Notes: a model not told the origin generated them from the sequence alone. A DNA stretch of 64,000 nt from an uncultured Lachnospiraceae bacterium (GCA_947593655.1 CANQDS010000002.1:1-64000), one strand, 5' to 3'. Positions 6,228 through 15,591 are shown, counted from the stretch's first letter. Numbers and translations: made by a program.

Positions 6228-7723
6228 GGTATCTCGTAACAGGAAAAGAAATGAAGCGTCTGGACCGGAACACGACGAACCATTTCCATGTGCCGGAGCA
6301 GATCCTGATGGAACAGGCGGCGATGGGATTCGTCCGGGAACTGTTATCGCTGGAAGGGGCGATGAAGAAAGTTCTTGTGATCTGCGGAGACGGGAACAAC
6401 GGAGCGGACGGGATCGCCGCGGCGCGCCTGCTCAATCAGGCGGGCATACGGGCGGAGGTTTTTCTCTGCGGGAAGAATCCGGGGAAACAGAGCGTTCTGT
6501 TAAAACTGCAGCTGCAGATCTATGAAAGCTACGCCTATCCGCTGCTTGAAGAATTTCCGGAAAACGGCTCTTACGACTGCATTGTCGATGCGGTATTCGG
6601 AACCGGTCTTTCCCGCCCGGTTTCGGGGGAGTACGCCCGTGTGTTAGACGCCGCGAACCGCATGTCCGGGAAAAAAGCGGCGCTGGATATCGCCTCCGGC
6701 ATCTCGGCCGACACCGGGGAAGTGCTGGGGACGGCGTTTTGCGCCGAAGATACGATCACGTTTTCGTTCGGGAAAGCCGGACAGTATCTCTGGCCGGGCG
6801 CGCAGTACAGCGGAACGGTGCATATCGTGCCGATCGGCATTACGCAGGAGAGTTTTCTGGACGAAAAACCGCAGCTTTCCTGTCTGGAAGAAAGCGATCT
6901 TTCCCTGCTTCCGCCGCGTCGTCCGCGTTCCAACAAAGGCACTTACGGCCGGCTTTTGATCATCGCCGGGAGTGTCAATATGAGCGGAGCTGCATATTTT
7001 AGTGCTAAGGCGGCTTATCGCTGCGGAACCGGTCTGGTGCGGATCCTGACCGTGGAAGAGAACCGGAATATCTTACAGACGCTGATCCCGGAAGCGGTTC
7101 TTTCGGTCTACGGGGATCCTCTGGATCCGGAAGAACTTGCCCGGCTTTTCGGCTGGGCCAACGCCGTGGTGATCGGGCCGGGGATCGGCGTTTCCCCGCT
7201 TTCCGCGCAGCTGACGCGGGCCGTATTAAGTCAGGCGCGGGTGCCGGTGCTGCTCGATGCGGATGCGTTAAACCTGATCGCAAAAGAACCGGAACTTCTG
7301 CAGTTATTGCATCAGAGCTGGATCTTTACGCCGCACTTAAAAGAAATGGAACGCCTGACAAAGACGCCGGTTTCCGTTTTACAGGAGAAGCTTTTGGAAT
7401 CGGCGCGTTCTTTTTCCCGGCAGTATCAGGCGGTCTGCGTCTTAAAAGACGCGCATACGGTGGTTTCCGCCCCGGACGGGCGGACGTTCTTAAATCTCTC
7501 CGGAAACAACGGAATGGCATCGGCCGGAAGCGGAGACGTATTATCCGGCGTGATCGGAGCGCTGCTGGCGCAGGGAATGGAGCCGGGACTTGCCGCCGCG
7601 CTCGGCGTATACATCCACGGGCTTGCCGGTGATCTTGTCCGAAAGAAAACGGGAACTTATGCGATGATGGCGGAGGATCTTACCGAAGGCCTGACGGAAC
7701 TTATGAATAAGGTGGACAGATAA
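6224..7723 (+). CDS. nnr: Bifunctional NAD(P)HX epimerase/dehydratase
   Basis: The 499-residue enzyme starts at GTG 6224, overlapping the previous stop, with AAGGGG upstream. The N-terminal YjeF epimerase domain (about 1-210) has GDGNNGADGIAAARLL and DAVFGTGLSRPVSG. The C-terminal ADP- or ATP-dependent dehydratase domain (about 220-497) has the ribokinase-like NGMASAGSGDVLSGVIGALL, with the catalytic Asp of GSGD, and KGTYGRLLIIAGS. Together they repair hydrated NADH and NADPH in the cytoplasm. In many Firmicutes the gene precedes alr, as here, where alr starts directly after the stop codon. Confidence 0.93.
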   Translation: MRYLVTGKEMKRLDRNTTNHFHVPEQILMEQAAMGFVRELLSLEGAMKKVLVICGDGNNGADGIAAARLLNQAGIRAEVFLCGKNPGKQSVLLKLQLQIYESYAYPLLEEFPENGSYDCIVDAVFGTGLSRPVSGEYARVLDAANRMSGKKAALDIASGISADTGEVLGTAFCAEDTITFSFGKAGQYLWPGAQYSGTVHIVPIGITQESFLDEKPQLSCLEESDLSLLPPRRPRSNKGTYGRLLIIAGSVNMSGAAYFSAKAAYRCGTGLVRILTVEENRNILQTLIPEAVLSVYGDPLDPEELARLFGWANAVVIGPGIGVSPLSAQLTRAVLSQARVPVLLDADALNLIAKEPELLQLLHQSWIFTPHLKEMERLTKTPVSVLQEKLLESARSFSRQYQAVCVLKDAHTVVSAPDGRTFLNLSGNNGMASAGSGDVLSGVIGALLAQGMEPGLAAALGVYIHGLAGDLVRKKTGTYAMMAEDLTEGLTELMNKVDR

Positions 7724-8863
7724 ATGGACGGATCAGAAATCAGCAGGGTATCTGCGCAGATTGATTTGGATGCGGTTTTCTATAATATGGAATCCATGCA
7801 CCGCAATATGAGAAAAGATGCAAAAATGATCGCCGTGATCAAGGCGGACGGATACGGGCACGGCGCGCTGCCGATCGCGGAAGCGATCGAGGAACTGCCG
7901 TATCTCTGGGGATACGCGGTCGCGACTGCCGACGAGGCGTTTGCGTTATTAAACAGCGGAAGAAAGAAGCCGGTGCTGATCCTCGGCATCAGTTTTCCGG
8001 AACAGTATGAAGCGATTGTTTCCGCGGGCGTCCGTCCGGCCGTCTGCGACTGGAAAACGGCCGAACTGCTTTCGAAGGAGGCGCAGCGCCAGAAGAAGAC
8101 CTGCCGCATCCATATCAAGATCGATACCGGCATGAGCCGGATCGGATTTCAGGCGGACGCTTCGGAAGCGGAAACGATCCTTAAGATCGCGAGGCTTCCC
8201 AATATCGAGGTCGAAGGAATCTTCACCCACTTTGCGCGGGCGGACGAAATTTCCCTGGAGCCTGCCGAAAAGCAGTTAAAACGCTTCCGGGAGATGACGG
8301 AGCTGCTGGAACGCGGCGGCCTTTCGATTCCGCTTAAACACTGTTCGAACAGCGCCGGGATCTTAAGAATGCCCGAAGCCAATCTGAACCTCGTGCGTGC
8401 GGGGATCACCCTTTACGGCCTGTGGCCGTCCGAGGATGTGCCGCGGGATATCCTGCCGTTAAAACCGGTCATGTCGATCCGCAGCCACATTTCTTTCTTA
8501 AAGGAACTGGAAGCGGGGCGGGAAGTCAGCTACGGCGGCACTTATGTAACGACGAAAAAGACCATGATCGCAACCGTCCCGGTCGGCTACGCGGACGGCT
8601 ATGCGAGAGGGCTTTCCAACCGGGGATATGTGCTGATCCGCGGGCAGAAAGCGCCGATCTGCGGACGGGTATGCATGGATCAGTTCATGGTAGACGTCAC
8701 CGGGATCAAAGGCGCGGCAGCAGGCGATCCCGTCACGCTTCTTGGAACGGACGGGGATCATACGATCACGATGGAGGAGCTCGGCGCGCTTTCAGGGCGG
8801 TTCAATTATGAATTTGCCTGCCTGATCACGCCGCGCGTCCCGCGCATCTATATAAAAAAATAA
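7724..8863 (+). CDS. alr: Alanine racemase
   Basis: The 379-residue PLP enzyme follows the repair gene without a gap. [14 protein letters not shown] near residue 37 carries the PLP lysine, [11 protein letters not shown] (about 128) is typical of the barrel, and [15 protein letters not shown] contains the second catalytic tyrosine. [11 protein letters not shown] and a terminal PRVPRIY match the C-terminal beta domain. It converts L- to D-alanine for peptidoglycan. The ribosome binding site AAGGTGG lies within the end of the preceding gene, so translational coupling is likely. Confidence 0.95.
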   Translation: MDGSEISRVSAQIDLDAVFYNMESMHRNMRKDAKMIAVIKADGYGHGALPIAEAIEELPYLWGYAVATADEAFALLNSGRKKPVLILGISFPEQYEAIVSAGVRPAVCDWKTAELLSKEAQRQKKTCRIHIKIDTGMSRIGFQADASEAETILKIARLPNIEVEGIFTHFARADEISLEPAEKQLKRFREMTELLERGGLSIPLKHCSNSAGILRMPEANLNLVRAGITLYGLWPSEDVPRDILPLKPVMSIRSHISFLKELEAGREVSYGGTYVTTKKTMIATVPVGYADGYARGLSNRGYVLIRGQKAPICGRVCMDQFMVDVTGIKGAAAGDPVTLLGTDGDHTITMEELGALSGRFNYEFACLITPRVPRIYIKK

Positions 8864-8949
8864 AACATACGCCGGAAAACGGAATACACTCGATAAAATT
8901 GGAAATACTAGAAGTAAAATACAGTATACCAAATTATGGAGTGAATGAT

Positions 8950-9297
8950 ATGACGATTCAAAGAGGCGATATTTATTATGCAGATTTACGTCCGGTCGTA
9001 GGATCGGAGCAGGGCGGCGTCCGTCCGGTGCTCATCATACAAAACGATGTAGGGAACCGGCACAGCCCGACCGTGATCTGCGCGGCGATCACTTCGCAGA
9101 TGAATAAAGCGAAGCTTCCGACGCATGTGGAGCTGCATTCCGACCAGTACGACCTTGCGAAGGATTCGGTCGTGCTTTTGGAACAGCTGCGCACCATCGA
9201 CAAAAAACGCTTAAAGGATAAAGTCTGCCATCTGGATCATCAGATCCTGGTGAAGATCGACAAAGCTCTGGAAATCAGCCTGGAATTATATACATAG
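8950..9297 (+). CDS. MazF/PemK-type endoribonuclease toxin (NdoA/EndoA-like)
   Basis: The 115-residue protein starts at ATG 8950 behind TATGGAGTG; an upstream in-frame start at 8899 has no ribosome binding site. It closely follows the Bacillus NdoA pattern: [28 protein letters not shown] with the catalytic Arg, [17 protein letters not shown] with the catalytic Thr, and [13 protein letters not shown]. It should cleave single-stranded mRNA at a short motif. In Bacillus alr is followed by the antitoxin ndoAI and then ndoA. Here the 86-nt gap (8864-8949) has no antitoxin frame, so the partner is missing, elsewhere, or not needed. Confidence 0.88.
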   Translation: MTIQRGDIYYADLRPVVGSEQGGVRPVLIIQNDVGNRHSPTVICAAITSQMNKAKLPTHVELHSDQYDLAKDSVVLLEQLRTIDKKRLKDKVCHLDHQILVKIDKALEISLELYT

Positions 9298-9298
9298 C

Positions 9299-9327
9299 TT
9301 GACGGAATTCTGTCATCATGGTATGAT
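9299..9327 (+). promoter_or_regulatory. SigA-type promoter of the CBS-domain protein gene
   Basis: TTGACG (9299-9304) and TATGAT (9322-9327) are 17 nt apart, about 35 nt upstream of the AGAAGGAG ribosome binding site. The -35 box overlaps the end of the toxin gene. Confidence 0.6.
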
Positions 9328-9372
9328 TTTGCTGTTTTCAAAGATACAGATATTGGAAGAAGGAGAATGTCA

Positions 9373-10236
9373 ATGGACGAAGGTGGAAACCCCGGTTTTA
9401 TCAATCAATTATCCAGAAAATGGAGAAAGCTGTTTGGCAGCGGAGCGCACGGCGGCGAAGACGTAACGGAAGAAGAGATCATTTCCATGGTCAACGAGGG
9501 ACACGAGCAGGGGGTGCTTCTGGCCTCAGAGGCGGAGATGATCCACAATATCTTCGCTTTCGGCGATAAAGAAGCAAAGGATATTATGACGCATCGCAAG
9601 AACCTGACTGCGATCGACGGGGATCTTTCCTATACGGATGCGGTGGGATTTATGACGGAGACCGGTAAATCCCGCTATCCGGTATACAGGAATGATATCG
9701 ACCATATCATCGGCGTCCTTCATATCAAGGATGCGTTTGCATTTTCCAAGCGCAACGAAGTGTTCCGTACTTCGGTCCGGGATATCCCCGGACTGATCCG
9801 CGGCGTCGAGTTTGTGCCGGAAACAATGAAGATCAATGCGTTGTTTAAGAAAATGCAGACCGAGAAGAACCACATGGTCATCGTGGTGGATGAATACGGC
9901 CAGACCTCCGGGATCGTCGCGATGGAGGATATCTTAGAGGAGATCGTCGGCAATATCGAAGACGAACACGACGAGGAGCAGGATTTTATCCGCGGGGAAG
10001 CGGACGGAAGCTACCGGATGGACGGCATGGCCGAATTTCCGGAGGTTGCGCAGCTGCTTAAGCTTCCGGTGGAGGAGGATGCGTTTGAAACGCTGAACGG
10101 TTTTCTGATCTCACTTTTAGAGAAGATCCCGAACGACGGCGAAACAGCCGCGATCGATGCATACGGGTACGAATTTTCCATCCGGAAAGTAGAAGATAAG
10201 CTGATCCGCGAGGTGGTTGTCCGGAAAGCGGAATAA
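9373..10236 (+). CDS. CorC/TlyC-like protein with a CBS-domain pair, soluble form
   Basis: ATG 9373 (287 codons) gives 7-nt spacing to AAGGAG, better than ATG 9367, which nearly touches it. Domains: an acidic N-terminal segment with EEIISMVNEGHEQGVLL (about 35-52); two CBS motifs (about 65-195) including MTHRKNLTAID and MVIVVDEYGQTSGIVAMED; and a CorC_HlyC transporter-associated C-domain (about 205-285). The DUF21 membrane domain of full-length hemolysin C/MgpA-type proteins is absent, so it is cytosolic and may regulate a separate transporter. CBS pairs often bind adenine nucleotides. The hemolysin name of the family is historical. Confidence 0.85.
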   Translation: MDEGGNPGFINQLSRKWRKLFGSGAHGGEDVTEEEIISMVNEGHEQGVLLASEAEMIHNIFAFGDKEAKDIMTHRKNLTAIDGDLSYTDAVGFMTETGKSRYPVYRNDIDHIIGVLHIKDAFAFSKRNEVFRTSVRDIPGLIRGVEFVPETMKINALFKKMQTEKNHMVIVVDEYGQTSGIVAMEDILEEIVGNIEDEHDEEQDFIRGEADGSYRMDGMAEFPEVAQLLKLPVEEDAFETLNGFLISLLEKIPNDGETAAIDAYGYEFSIRKVEDKLIREVVVRKAE

Positions 10237-10250
10237 TGGGGGTACATATT

Positions 10251-12383
10251 ATGGGGAAGAATCGATTCTTTGGGAAGATCGATACGATTGCAACCTATAT
10301 CCGGGAGAGCTTTGTGATGCTCGTCCCGGTGATTCTGACCGGCGCGTTTGCCCTGGTCTTAAGCTCGCTGCCGATACCCGGCTATACACAGTGGATCCGG
10401 CAGGCGGCCGGCGGCGTGCTCTATGAAATGCTTTCGTTTCTTGTGGATATTACGACCGATGCGCTTGCCGTTTACACGACAGTCAGCGTCTCCCTCTGTT
10501 ACTGCAACCGGGTGAAAAACGCCGGCGGCTATTATTTCGGTCCGGTTTTTTCTTCCCTGTGCGTATTCTTTCTCTTATGCGGCCTGTTTACGGAAAGCGG
10601 CACTTCCGCGGTGCTCGGCGTAAACGGGATCTTTACCGCGATCATCAGCGGCGCGGGCGCGTCGTTTCTGTTCCACTGGTTTCAGGAAAAAATCCCTTGG
10701 AAACTGCGTCTGTTTACCGACGGCGCGGACGACATCTTTCATAACGCGATCCATTATTTCTTCCCGATGCTGTTTACGATCCTGTCGTTTGCCGTTTTAA
10801 ACACGGCGCTTTCCGTGCTGTTCGGGGAAGAGTGTTTCCAGGCGGTCTACGTTCTGCTGCTTACCCGCCTGTTCGGCTGGCTGGGCAGCAACCTGCTGTC
10901 TTTGACCATTTATGTGGCGGCCGTCCATTTCCTGTGGATCTTCGGGATCCACGGTTCGAAGATCTTAGAGCTTTCCGGCGACGGAACGTTTACGGAAGCG
11001 GTGGATATCAACACCGCGCTGCTGGAACAGGGACTTCCGCCGACGGAGATCTTTAACCGCGACCTGATCAATGAATTTGTGCTGATGGGCGGCTGCGGGG
11101 CGACGATCTGCCTGCTTTTGGCCATGCTGCTTTTCAGCAAAAAGAAAAGCACGCGCAGCCTTGCGGCGATCGCGGCGTTTCCGGGGATCTTTAACGTAAA
11201 CGAGCTTCTCGTATTCGGGCTTCCGATCGCCTACAATCCGATCATGGCGGTGCCGTTTTTTCTGACGCCGCTGGTGTTTCTGTTCACCAGTTCCGCGGCT
11301 ATGGCGCTGGGGATCGTTCCGATCGCCGCGCACCATGTCGAATGGACGACGCCGATCCTGTTAAGCGGGTATATTTCGACCGGCTCGATCGCCGGAACGC
11401 TGCTGCAGCTGTTCAATCTGGTGATCGGAGTGCTCATCTACTGGCCGTTTGTCCGCATGATGGACGAGCGCGCCCTAAAGGGCGGCAAAGAGAAAATGAA
11501 ATCGCTCGTGGCGGTGATGCAGGAGAGCGAGGAACTGCGCACGCCTGTGGTCCTTCTCGAACTGAAGACCGAACTCGGTATCGTGGCCAAATCGCTGGCG
11601 GAGGAACTGCGGGAGAATTACCAGAAGGAGCTTCCGACCGTCTATTACCAGCCGCAGTTTGACGATGAAAACCGCTGCATCGGGGCGGAAGCGCTGCTGC
11701 GCTGGAAGCATCCGGTCTACGGAATGGTCTATCCGCCGCTGATCATCCAGCTGGCGAGCGAGATCGGGATTTTAACCGAATATGAGGAAGCGGTATTCCG
11801 CCGGGTGATCGGGGATATGGACCGGCTGCTTTCCTATCTGGGAAACGGGATCGAGGTATCCATCAACGTCACCGGCACGACGATCCAGACGGATGAATAC
11901 GAGGAATTTTTAAAGAAAACGGCGGAAGAATATCCGCAGTACGTTTCCCATATCATGATCGAGATTACCGAACAGGCGACGCTTTCCCTCGACGATGCGC
12001 TGATCGAGCGCCTGACGCGGATCAAGGATCTCGGCTACCGGCTGGGGATCGACGATTTTTCGATGGGGAATACCTCGATCAAATATCTGCAGACGAATAT
12101 CTTTTCCCTGATCAAGTTAGACGGCGGGCTGAGCCGCGATATCATGGAAAATTCCAGGAGCAAGGGGATCGTCGCTTCGGTCGCGCGCCTTTCGCAGGAT
12201 TTCGGCCTGCAGATGCTGACCGAATACGTGGAAACCGAGGAGCAGCGGCAGGCGCTCGAAGAAATGGGCTGCCGCTATTATCAGGGATATCTCTACAGCC
12301 CGGCGGTGGAGCTTGAGAAGCTGAAAAATATCGGGAAGAACTTCGGAAATACGGCGGGGGTTGCACAAGCGGCAAAAAAATGA
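10251..12383 (+). CDS. PTS EIIC sugar permease fused to an EAL c-di-GMP phosphodiesterase domain
   Basis: ATG 10251 (710 codons) follows GGGGGT at good spacing; ATG 10236 has none. Residues 1 to about 415 are a polytopic EIIC of the cellobiose/lactose type: WIFGIHGSKILE, GGCGATICLLLAML and FNVNELLVFGLPIAYNPI match the conserved His- and Glu-bearing loops, although the usual NEP reads NEL. Residues about 455-700 are a full EAL domain: GAEALLRWKHP, INVTGTTIQ, MIEITEQ, GIDDFSMGNTS, IKLDGGL and TEYVETEEQ supply the metal and catalytic residues, and YYQGYLYSPAV ends it. It probably hydrolyses c-di-GMP in response to sugar binding or transport. EIIA and EIIB are not adjacent. Confidence 0.88.
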   Translation: MGKNRFFGKIDTIATYIRESFVMLVPVILTGAFALVLSSLPIPGYTQWIRQAAGGVLYEMLSFLVDITTDALAVYTTVSVSLCYCNRVKNAGGYYFGPVFSSLCVFFLLCGLFTESGTSAVLGVNGIFTAIISGAGASFLFHWFQEKIPWKLRLFTDGADDIFHNAIHYFFPMLFTILSFAVLNTALSVLFGEECFQAVYVLLLTRLFGWLGSNLLSLTIYVAAVHFLWIFGIHGSKILELSGDGTFTEAVDINTALLEQGLPPTEIFNRDLINEFVLMGGCGATICLLLAMLLFSKKKSTRSLAAIAAFPGIFNVNELLVFGLPIAYNPIMAVPFFLTPLVFLFTSSAAMALGIVPIAAHHVEWTTPILLSGYISTGSIAGTLLQLFNLVIGVLIYWPFVRMMDERALKGGKEKMKSLVAVMQESEELRTPVVLLELKTELGIVAKSLAEELRENYQKELPTVYYQPQFDDENRCIGAEALLRWKHPVYGMVYPPLIIQLASEIGILTEYEEAVFRRVIGDMDRLLSYLGNGIEVSINVTGTTIQTDEYEEFLKKTAEEYPQYVSHIMIEITEQATLSLDDALIERLTRIKDLGYRLGIDDFSMGNTSIKYLQTNIFSLIKLDGGLSRDIMENSRSKGIVASVARLSQDFGLQMLTEYVETEEQRQALEEMGCRYYQGYLYSPAVELEKLKNIGKNFGNTAGVAQAAKK

Positions 12384-12389
12384 TAGAAT
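12361..12389 (+). promoter_or_regulatory. SigA-type promoter of yebC
   Basis: TTGCAC (12361-12366) and TAGAAT (12384-12389) are 17 nt apart. They lie inside the last codons and stop of the EIIC-EAL gene and about 25 nt before the AGAGGAAA ribosome binding site of yebC. Confidence 0.6.
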
Positions 12390-12424
12390 GAATTAGAAAT
12401 TATAGAGAAAAGAGGAAATTTGTT

Positions 12425-13153
12425 ATGTCCGGACATTCGAAATTTGCGAATATCAAGCATAAGAAAGAGAAAAATGACGCGGCGAAGGGGAAGATCTTTA
12501 CGATCATCGGACGTGAGATCGCCGTTGCCGTGAAAGAAGGCGGACCGGATCCGGCCAATAATTTTAAGCTGGTCCAGGTGATCGCGAAGGCAAAGTCCAA
12601 CAATATGCCGAACGACACGATCGAGCGCGGCATCCGCAAGGCGGCCGGCGACGGGAACACGGTCAACTACGAATACGCGGTATATGAAGGCTACGGGCCG
12701 GGCGGCACGGCGATCATCGTGAAGTGCCTGACTGACAATAAGAACCGCACGGCGGCGAACGTCCGCAACGCCTTTACCAAAGGGCAGGGCAGCATCGGGA
12801 CGCAGGGCTGCGTTTCCTATATGTTCGACGAGAAAGGGCAGATCATCATCGATAAGGAAGAATGCAGCATGGATGCGGACGATCTGATGATGATGGCGTT
12901 AGATGCCGGGGCGGATGATTTTTCCGAGGAGGACGACAGCTACGAGATCTTAACGGCTCCGTCGGAATTTGAAGCGGTTCAGAAAGCGTTGGAAGAAGCG
13001 GGCGTTGCGATGGTTTCCGCAGAGGTCAGCATGATCCCGCAGAATTATGTCACCTTGTCGGAGGAGGCCGACCGGAACAATATCGGGCGGATCTTAGATC
13101 TTCTGGATGAAGACGACGACGTTCAGGAAGTTTATCATAACTGGGAAGAATAA
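12425..13153 (+). CDS. YebC/PmpR family protein (translation or transcription factor)
   Basis: The 242-residue protein starts MSGHSKFANIKHKKEKNDAA, the near-invariant start of the family, behind GAGGAAA. Other signatures are GPGGTAIIVKCLTDN and NRTAANVRNAFTKGQG, with an acidic C-terminal half (EEDDSYEIL, DEDDDVQEVYHN). YebC proteins were described as DNA-binding regulators; more recent work links members to relief of ribosome stalling at proline stretches. Length is typical. It has its own promoter and is followed by a hairpin before glgA. Confidence 0.93.
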   Translation: MSGHSKFANIKHKKEKNDAAKGKIFTIIGREIAVAVKEGGPDPANNFKLVQVIAKAKSNNMPNDTIERGIRKAAGDGNTVNYEYAVYEGYGPGGTAIIVKCLTDNKNRTAANVRNAFTKGQGSIGTQGCVSYMFDEKGQIIIDKEECSMDADDLMMMALDAGADDFSEEDDSYEILTAPSEFEAVQKALEEAGVAMVSAEVSMIPQNYVTLSEEADRNNIGRILDLLDEDDDVQEVYHNWEE

Positions 13154-13176
13154 TTCATGTATCCCTACATGAATTA
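13151..13176 (+). repeat. 11-bp perfect hairpin between yebC and glgA
   Basis: TAATTCATGTA (13151-13161) and TACATGAATTA (13166-13176) pair perfectly around loop TCCC. The left arm includes the yebC stop codon. The stem is AT-rich and no T-run follows, so it is more likely an mRNA processing or stability element, or an operator, than a terminator. Confidence 0.5.
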
Positions 13177-13211
13177 CATAAAAATATTTAAGGTTTAGAT
13201 TGGAGGCAGGT

Positions 13212-14663
13212 ATGAAAAGAATCCTTTTTGCAGCATCGGAATGCGTTCCGTTTATTAAAACAGGCGGACTGGCGGATGTATGCGGAGCATTACCGAAAGA
13301 ATTTGACAAGGAGTACTGGGATGTCAGGGTAGTCATTCCGAACTACAGCTGTATTCCGGAGCATTTCCGCAACCAGTTTGAGTATGTGGCTCATTTCTGG
13401 ATGAATGCCGGCAGCTACATTACCGGGAAGTATGTGGGGATCCTCCGCTACAAGATGGACGGGATCACCTATTACTTTATCGACAATCAGGAGTACTTTA
13501 ACTGTTTTGTACCGTACGGCGATGTCCGCTATGACATTGAGAAGTTTGTCTTTTTCGACAAAGCGGTACTGTCCATGTTAAAGCACATTGATTTCCGCCC
13601 GGATATCATCCACTGTCATGACTGGCAGGCGGGGCTGATCCCGGTTTATCTGAAAAATGAATTTGCGGCGGATTCTTTCTACTGGGGCATCCGTTCCATC
13701 ATGACGATCCACAACTTGAAGTTCCAGGGAATCTGGGATATCAAGACGATGCAGGGGCTGACCGGTTTCCACGCTTCTTTGTTCACGCCGGATAAGCTGG
13801 AGTTCAAGAAAGATGCGAATATGTTAAAGGGCGGTCTGGTATACGCCGATTACATCACGACAGTCAGCGATACTTACGCGCAGGAGATCCAGTCTCAGTA
13901 TTACGGCGAAGGTCTCGACGGCCTGCTTTCGGCGCGCCACTTTGACATGCAGGGAATCGTCAACGGCATCGATTACCATGAGTACGATCCGAACACGGAT
14001 CCGAAGATCTATGTCACATACGATGCGGAGTCGTTCCGCAAGAAGAAAGCGCTGAATAAAGAGCGCCTTCAGGAAGAACTCGGGCTTGCGGTTGACAAGC
14101 ATAAATACATGATCGGCCTGATCTCGCGTCTGACGGATCAGAAAGGTCTGGATCTGATCAATTACGTCATGGATGGTCTGGTGGACGACTTCACCCAGCT
14201 TGTCGTGATCGGAACCGGCGAACCGCGGTACGAGAATATGTTCCGTCATTATGCATGGAAATATCCGGACCGCGTATCGGCGAATATCTGCTACTCCGAC
14301 GATCTGGCGCACAAGCTCTATGCGGCGGCGGACGCATTCCTGATGCCGTCCCGGTTCGAGCCGTGCGGGCTGACGCAGCTGATCTCTTTCCGCTACGGAA
14401 CCGTGCCGATCGTGCGCGAAACCGGCGGTCTGCGCGATACGGTGGAGCCGTTCAATGAATATGAGAATACCGGAGACGGCTTCTCCTTCACCAATTACAA
14501 TGCGGGCGAGATGCTTCATGTCATCAATTACTCGAAGCATATTTTCTATGACCGCAAGCGCCAGTGGAACCAGATGATCGAACGCGGCATGGCGAAAGAC
14601 TTCTCCTGGAACGCTTCGAAATTCCGCTATGAAGGGCTTTACAATTACCTTCTGGGCGAATAA
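13212..14663 (+). CDS. glgA: Glycogen synthase (ADP-glucose), GT5 family
   Basis: ATG 13212 follows TTGGAGGCAGG. The 483-residue enzyme has the family start ILFAASECVPFIKTGGLADV, where KTGGL binds ADP-glucose, HCHDWQAGLIPVYLK in the N-terminal domain, and a C-terminal GT-B half with ISRLTDQKGLDL and SRFEPCGLTQLISFRYGT, which holds the catalytic Glu and nucleotide-sugar loop. It extends alpha-1,4-glucan chains in the cytoplasm. No other glg genes are nearby, so it is expressed separately, ending at a strong terminator. Confidence 0.93.
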   Translation: MKRILFAASECVPFIKTGGLADVCGALPKEFDKEYWDVRVVIPNYSCIPEHFRNQFEYVAHFWMNAGSYITGKYVGILRYKMDGITYYFIDNQEYFNCFVPYGDVRYDIEKFVFFDKAVLSMLKHIDFRPDIIHCHDWQAGLIPVYLKNEFAADSFYWGIRSIMTIHNLKFQGIWDIKTMQGLTGFHASLFTPDKLEFKKDANMLKGGLVYADYITTVSDTYAQEIQSQYYGEGLDGLLSARHFDMQGIVNGIDYHEYDPNTDPKIYVTYDAESFRKKKALNKERLQEELGLAVDKHKYMIGLISRLTDQKGLDLINYVMDGLVDDFTQLVVIGTGEPRYENMFRHYAWKYPDRVSANICYSDDLAHKLYAAADAFLMPSRFEPCGLTQLISFRYGTVPIVRETGGLRDTVEPFNEYENTGDGFSFTNYNAGEMLHVINYSKHIFYDRKRQWNQMIERGMAKDFSWNASKFRYEGLYNYLLGE

Positions 14664-14685
14664 ATCCATCAAAAATGCTTACACT

Positions 14686-14717
14686 AAAACGGATACCGTA
14701 AGGTATCCGTTTTTTTA
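14686..14717 (+). terminator. Rho-independent terminator after glgA
   Basis: ACGGATACC (14689-14697) and GGTATCCGT (14702-14710) form a 9-bp stem with loop GTAA, extended by A-T pairs and followed by a T-run from 14710 to 14716. Confidence 0.9.
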
Positions 14718-14809
14718 CGCTTTCATTATAGAAGAAAGGCGTATCAGCAGATAGCTGGCACTATGTGGACTGCGGACAGGAATTTTAAATTTGAAAAGGG
14801 AGGAACGGC

Positions 14810-15535
14810 ATGGGAGAAGAGAAAGAAGAAAAAGAGGAAAAAGAGAAAAAAGACGAAAACAACAGCGCCGGGGATGCAAATGACGGGATTAAGGAATACG
14901 GGCAGATGGATCTAAAGGACAACTTAAGCGACCATCACATCTATCTTTTGTCGATCATCGGGGAGATCGAGGGGCACGAATGTCTGCCTTCGAATACGAA
15001 AACGACGAAATACGAGCATGTCCTGCCGCGTCTGGCGTCAATCGAGGACGCAAAAGACGTGGAAGGGGTGCTGCTTTTGCTGAATACGGTGGGCGGGGAC
15101 GTGGAGAGCGGCCTTGCGATCGCGGAAATGATCGCATCGCTCAGCAAACCGACGGTTTCCCTCGTGCTGGGAGGAAGCCATTCGATCGGCGTTCCGCTGG
15201 CCGTATCGACCGACTACTCCATGATCGTGGAAAGCGGGACGATGGTCATTCATCCGGTGCGCATGAACGGGACGATCATCGGCGCACAGCCGACCTATGA
15301 TTATTTCCAGCAGATGCAGGACCGGATCATCGGCTTTATCACCGGGCATTGCCGCGCCAGAAAAGAGCGGATTGAAGAGCTGATGATGAGCACGCAGATG
15401 ATGACCAAGGATCTCGGAACGATCCTTGTAGGGGAACAGGCCGTCGCCGAAGGGCTGATCGACGCCGTCGGCGGGATCTCCGATGCATTCCGGAAACTCA
15501 ATGCGCTGATTGAAGAAAAACAGAAACACAGATGA
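14810..15535 (+). CDS. ClpP-class serine protease, TepA (translocation-enhancing protein) type
   Basis: The 241-residue protein starts at ATG 14810 behind GGGAGGAA. Residues 1-25 are a Glu/Lys-rich low-complexity tail (EEKEEKEEKEKKDEN). The ClpP/crotonase fold follows: GVLLLLNTVGGDVESGLAIA, GGSHSIGVPLA with the likely nucleophilic Ser, MVIHPVRMNG with the His, and GEQAVAEGLIDAVGG. In Bacillus tepA (ymfB) lies next to spoIIIE, and the same order is seen here. Roles proposed for the family include signal-peptide degradation after secretion. It lacks a membrane segment. Confidence 0.85.
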   Translation: MGEEKEEKEEKEKKDENNSAGDANDGIKEYGQMDLKDNLSDHHIYLLSIIGEIEGHECLPSNTKTTKYEHVLPRLASIEDAKDVEGVLLLLNTVGGDVESGLAIAEMIASLSKPTVSLVLGGSHSIGVPLAVSTDYSMIVESGTMVIHPVRMNGTIIGAQPTYDYFQQMQDRIIGFITGHCRARKERIEELMMSTQMMTKDLGTILVGEQAVAEGLIDAVGGISDAFRKLNALIEEKQKHR

Positions 15536-15560
15536 CAAAGCCCCGAAAATCTGTTACAAT
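15532..15560 (+). promoter_or_regulatory. SigA-type promoter of ftsK
   Basis: ATGACA (15532-15537) and TACAAT (15555-15560) are 17 nt apart. They overlap the tepA stop codon and lie about 20 nt upstream of the TTGGAGGT ribosome binding site of ftsK. Confidence 0.55.
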
Positions 15561-15591
15561 CTCTTTTAGTATGATTTTTGGAGGTTTTTCA

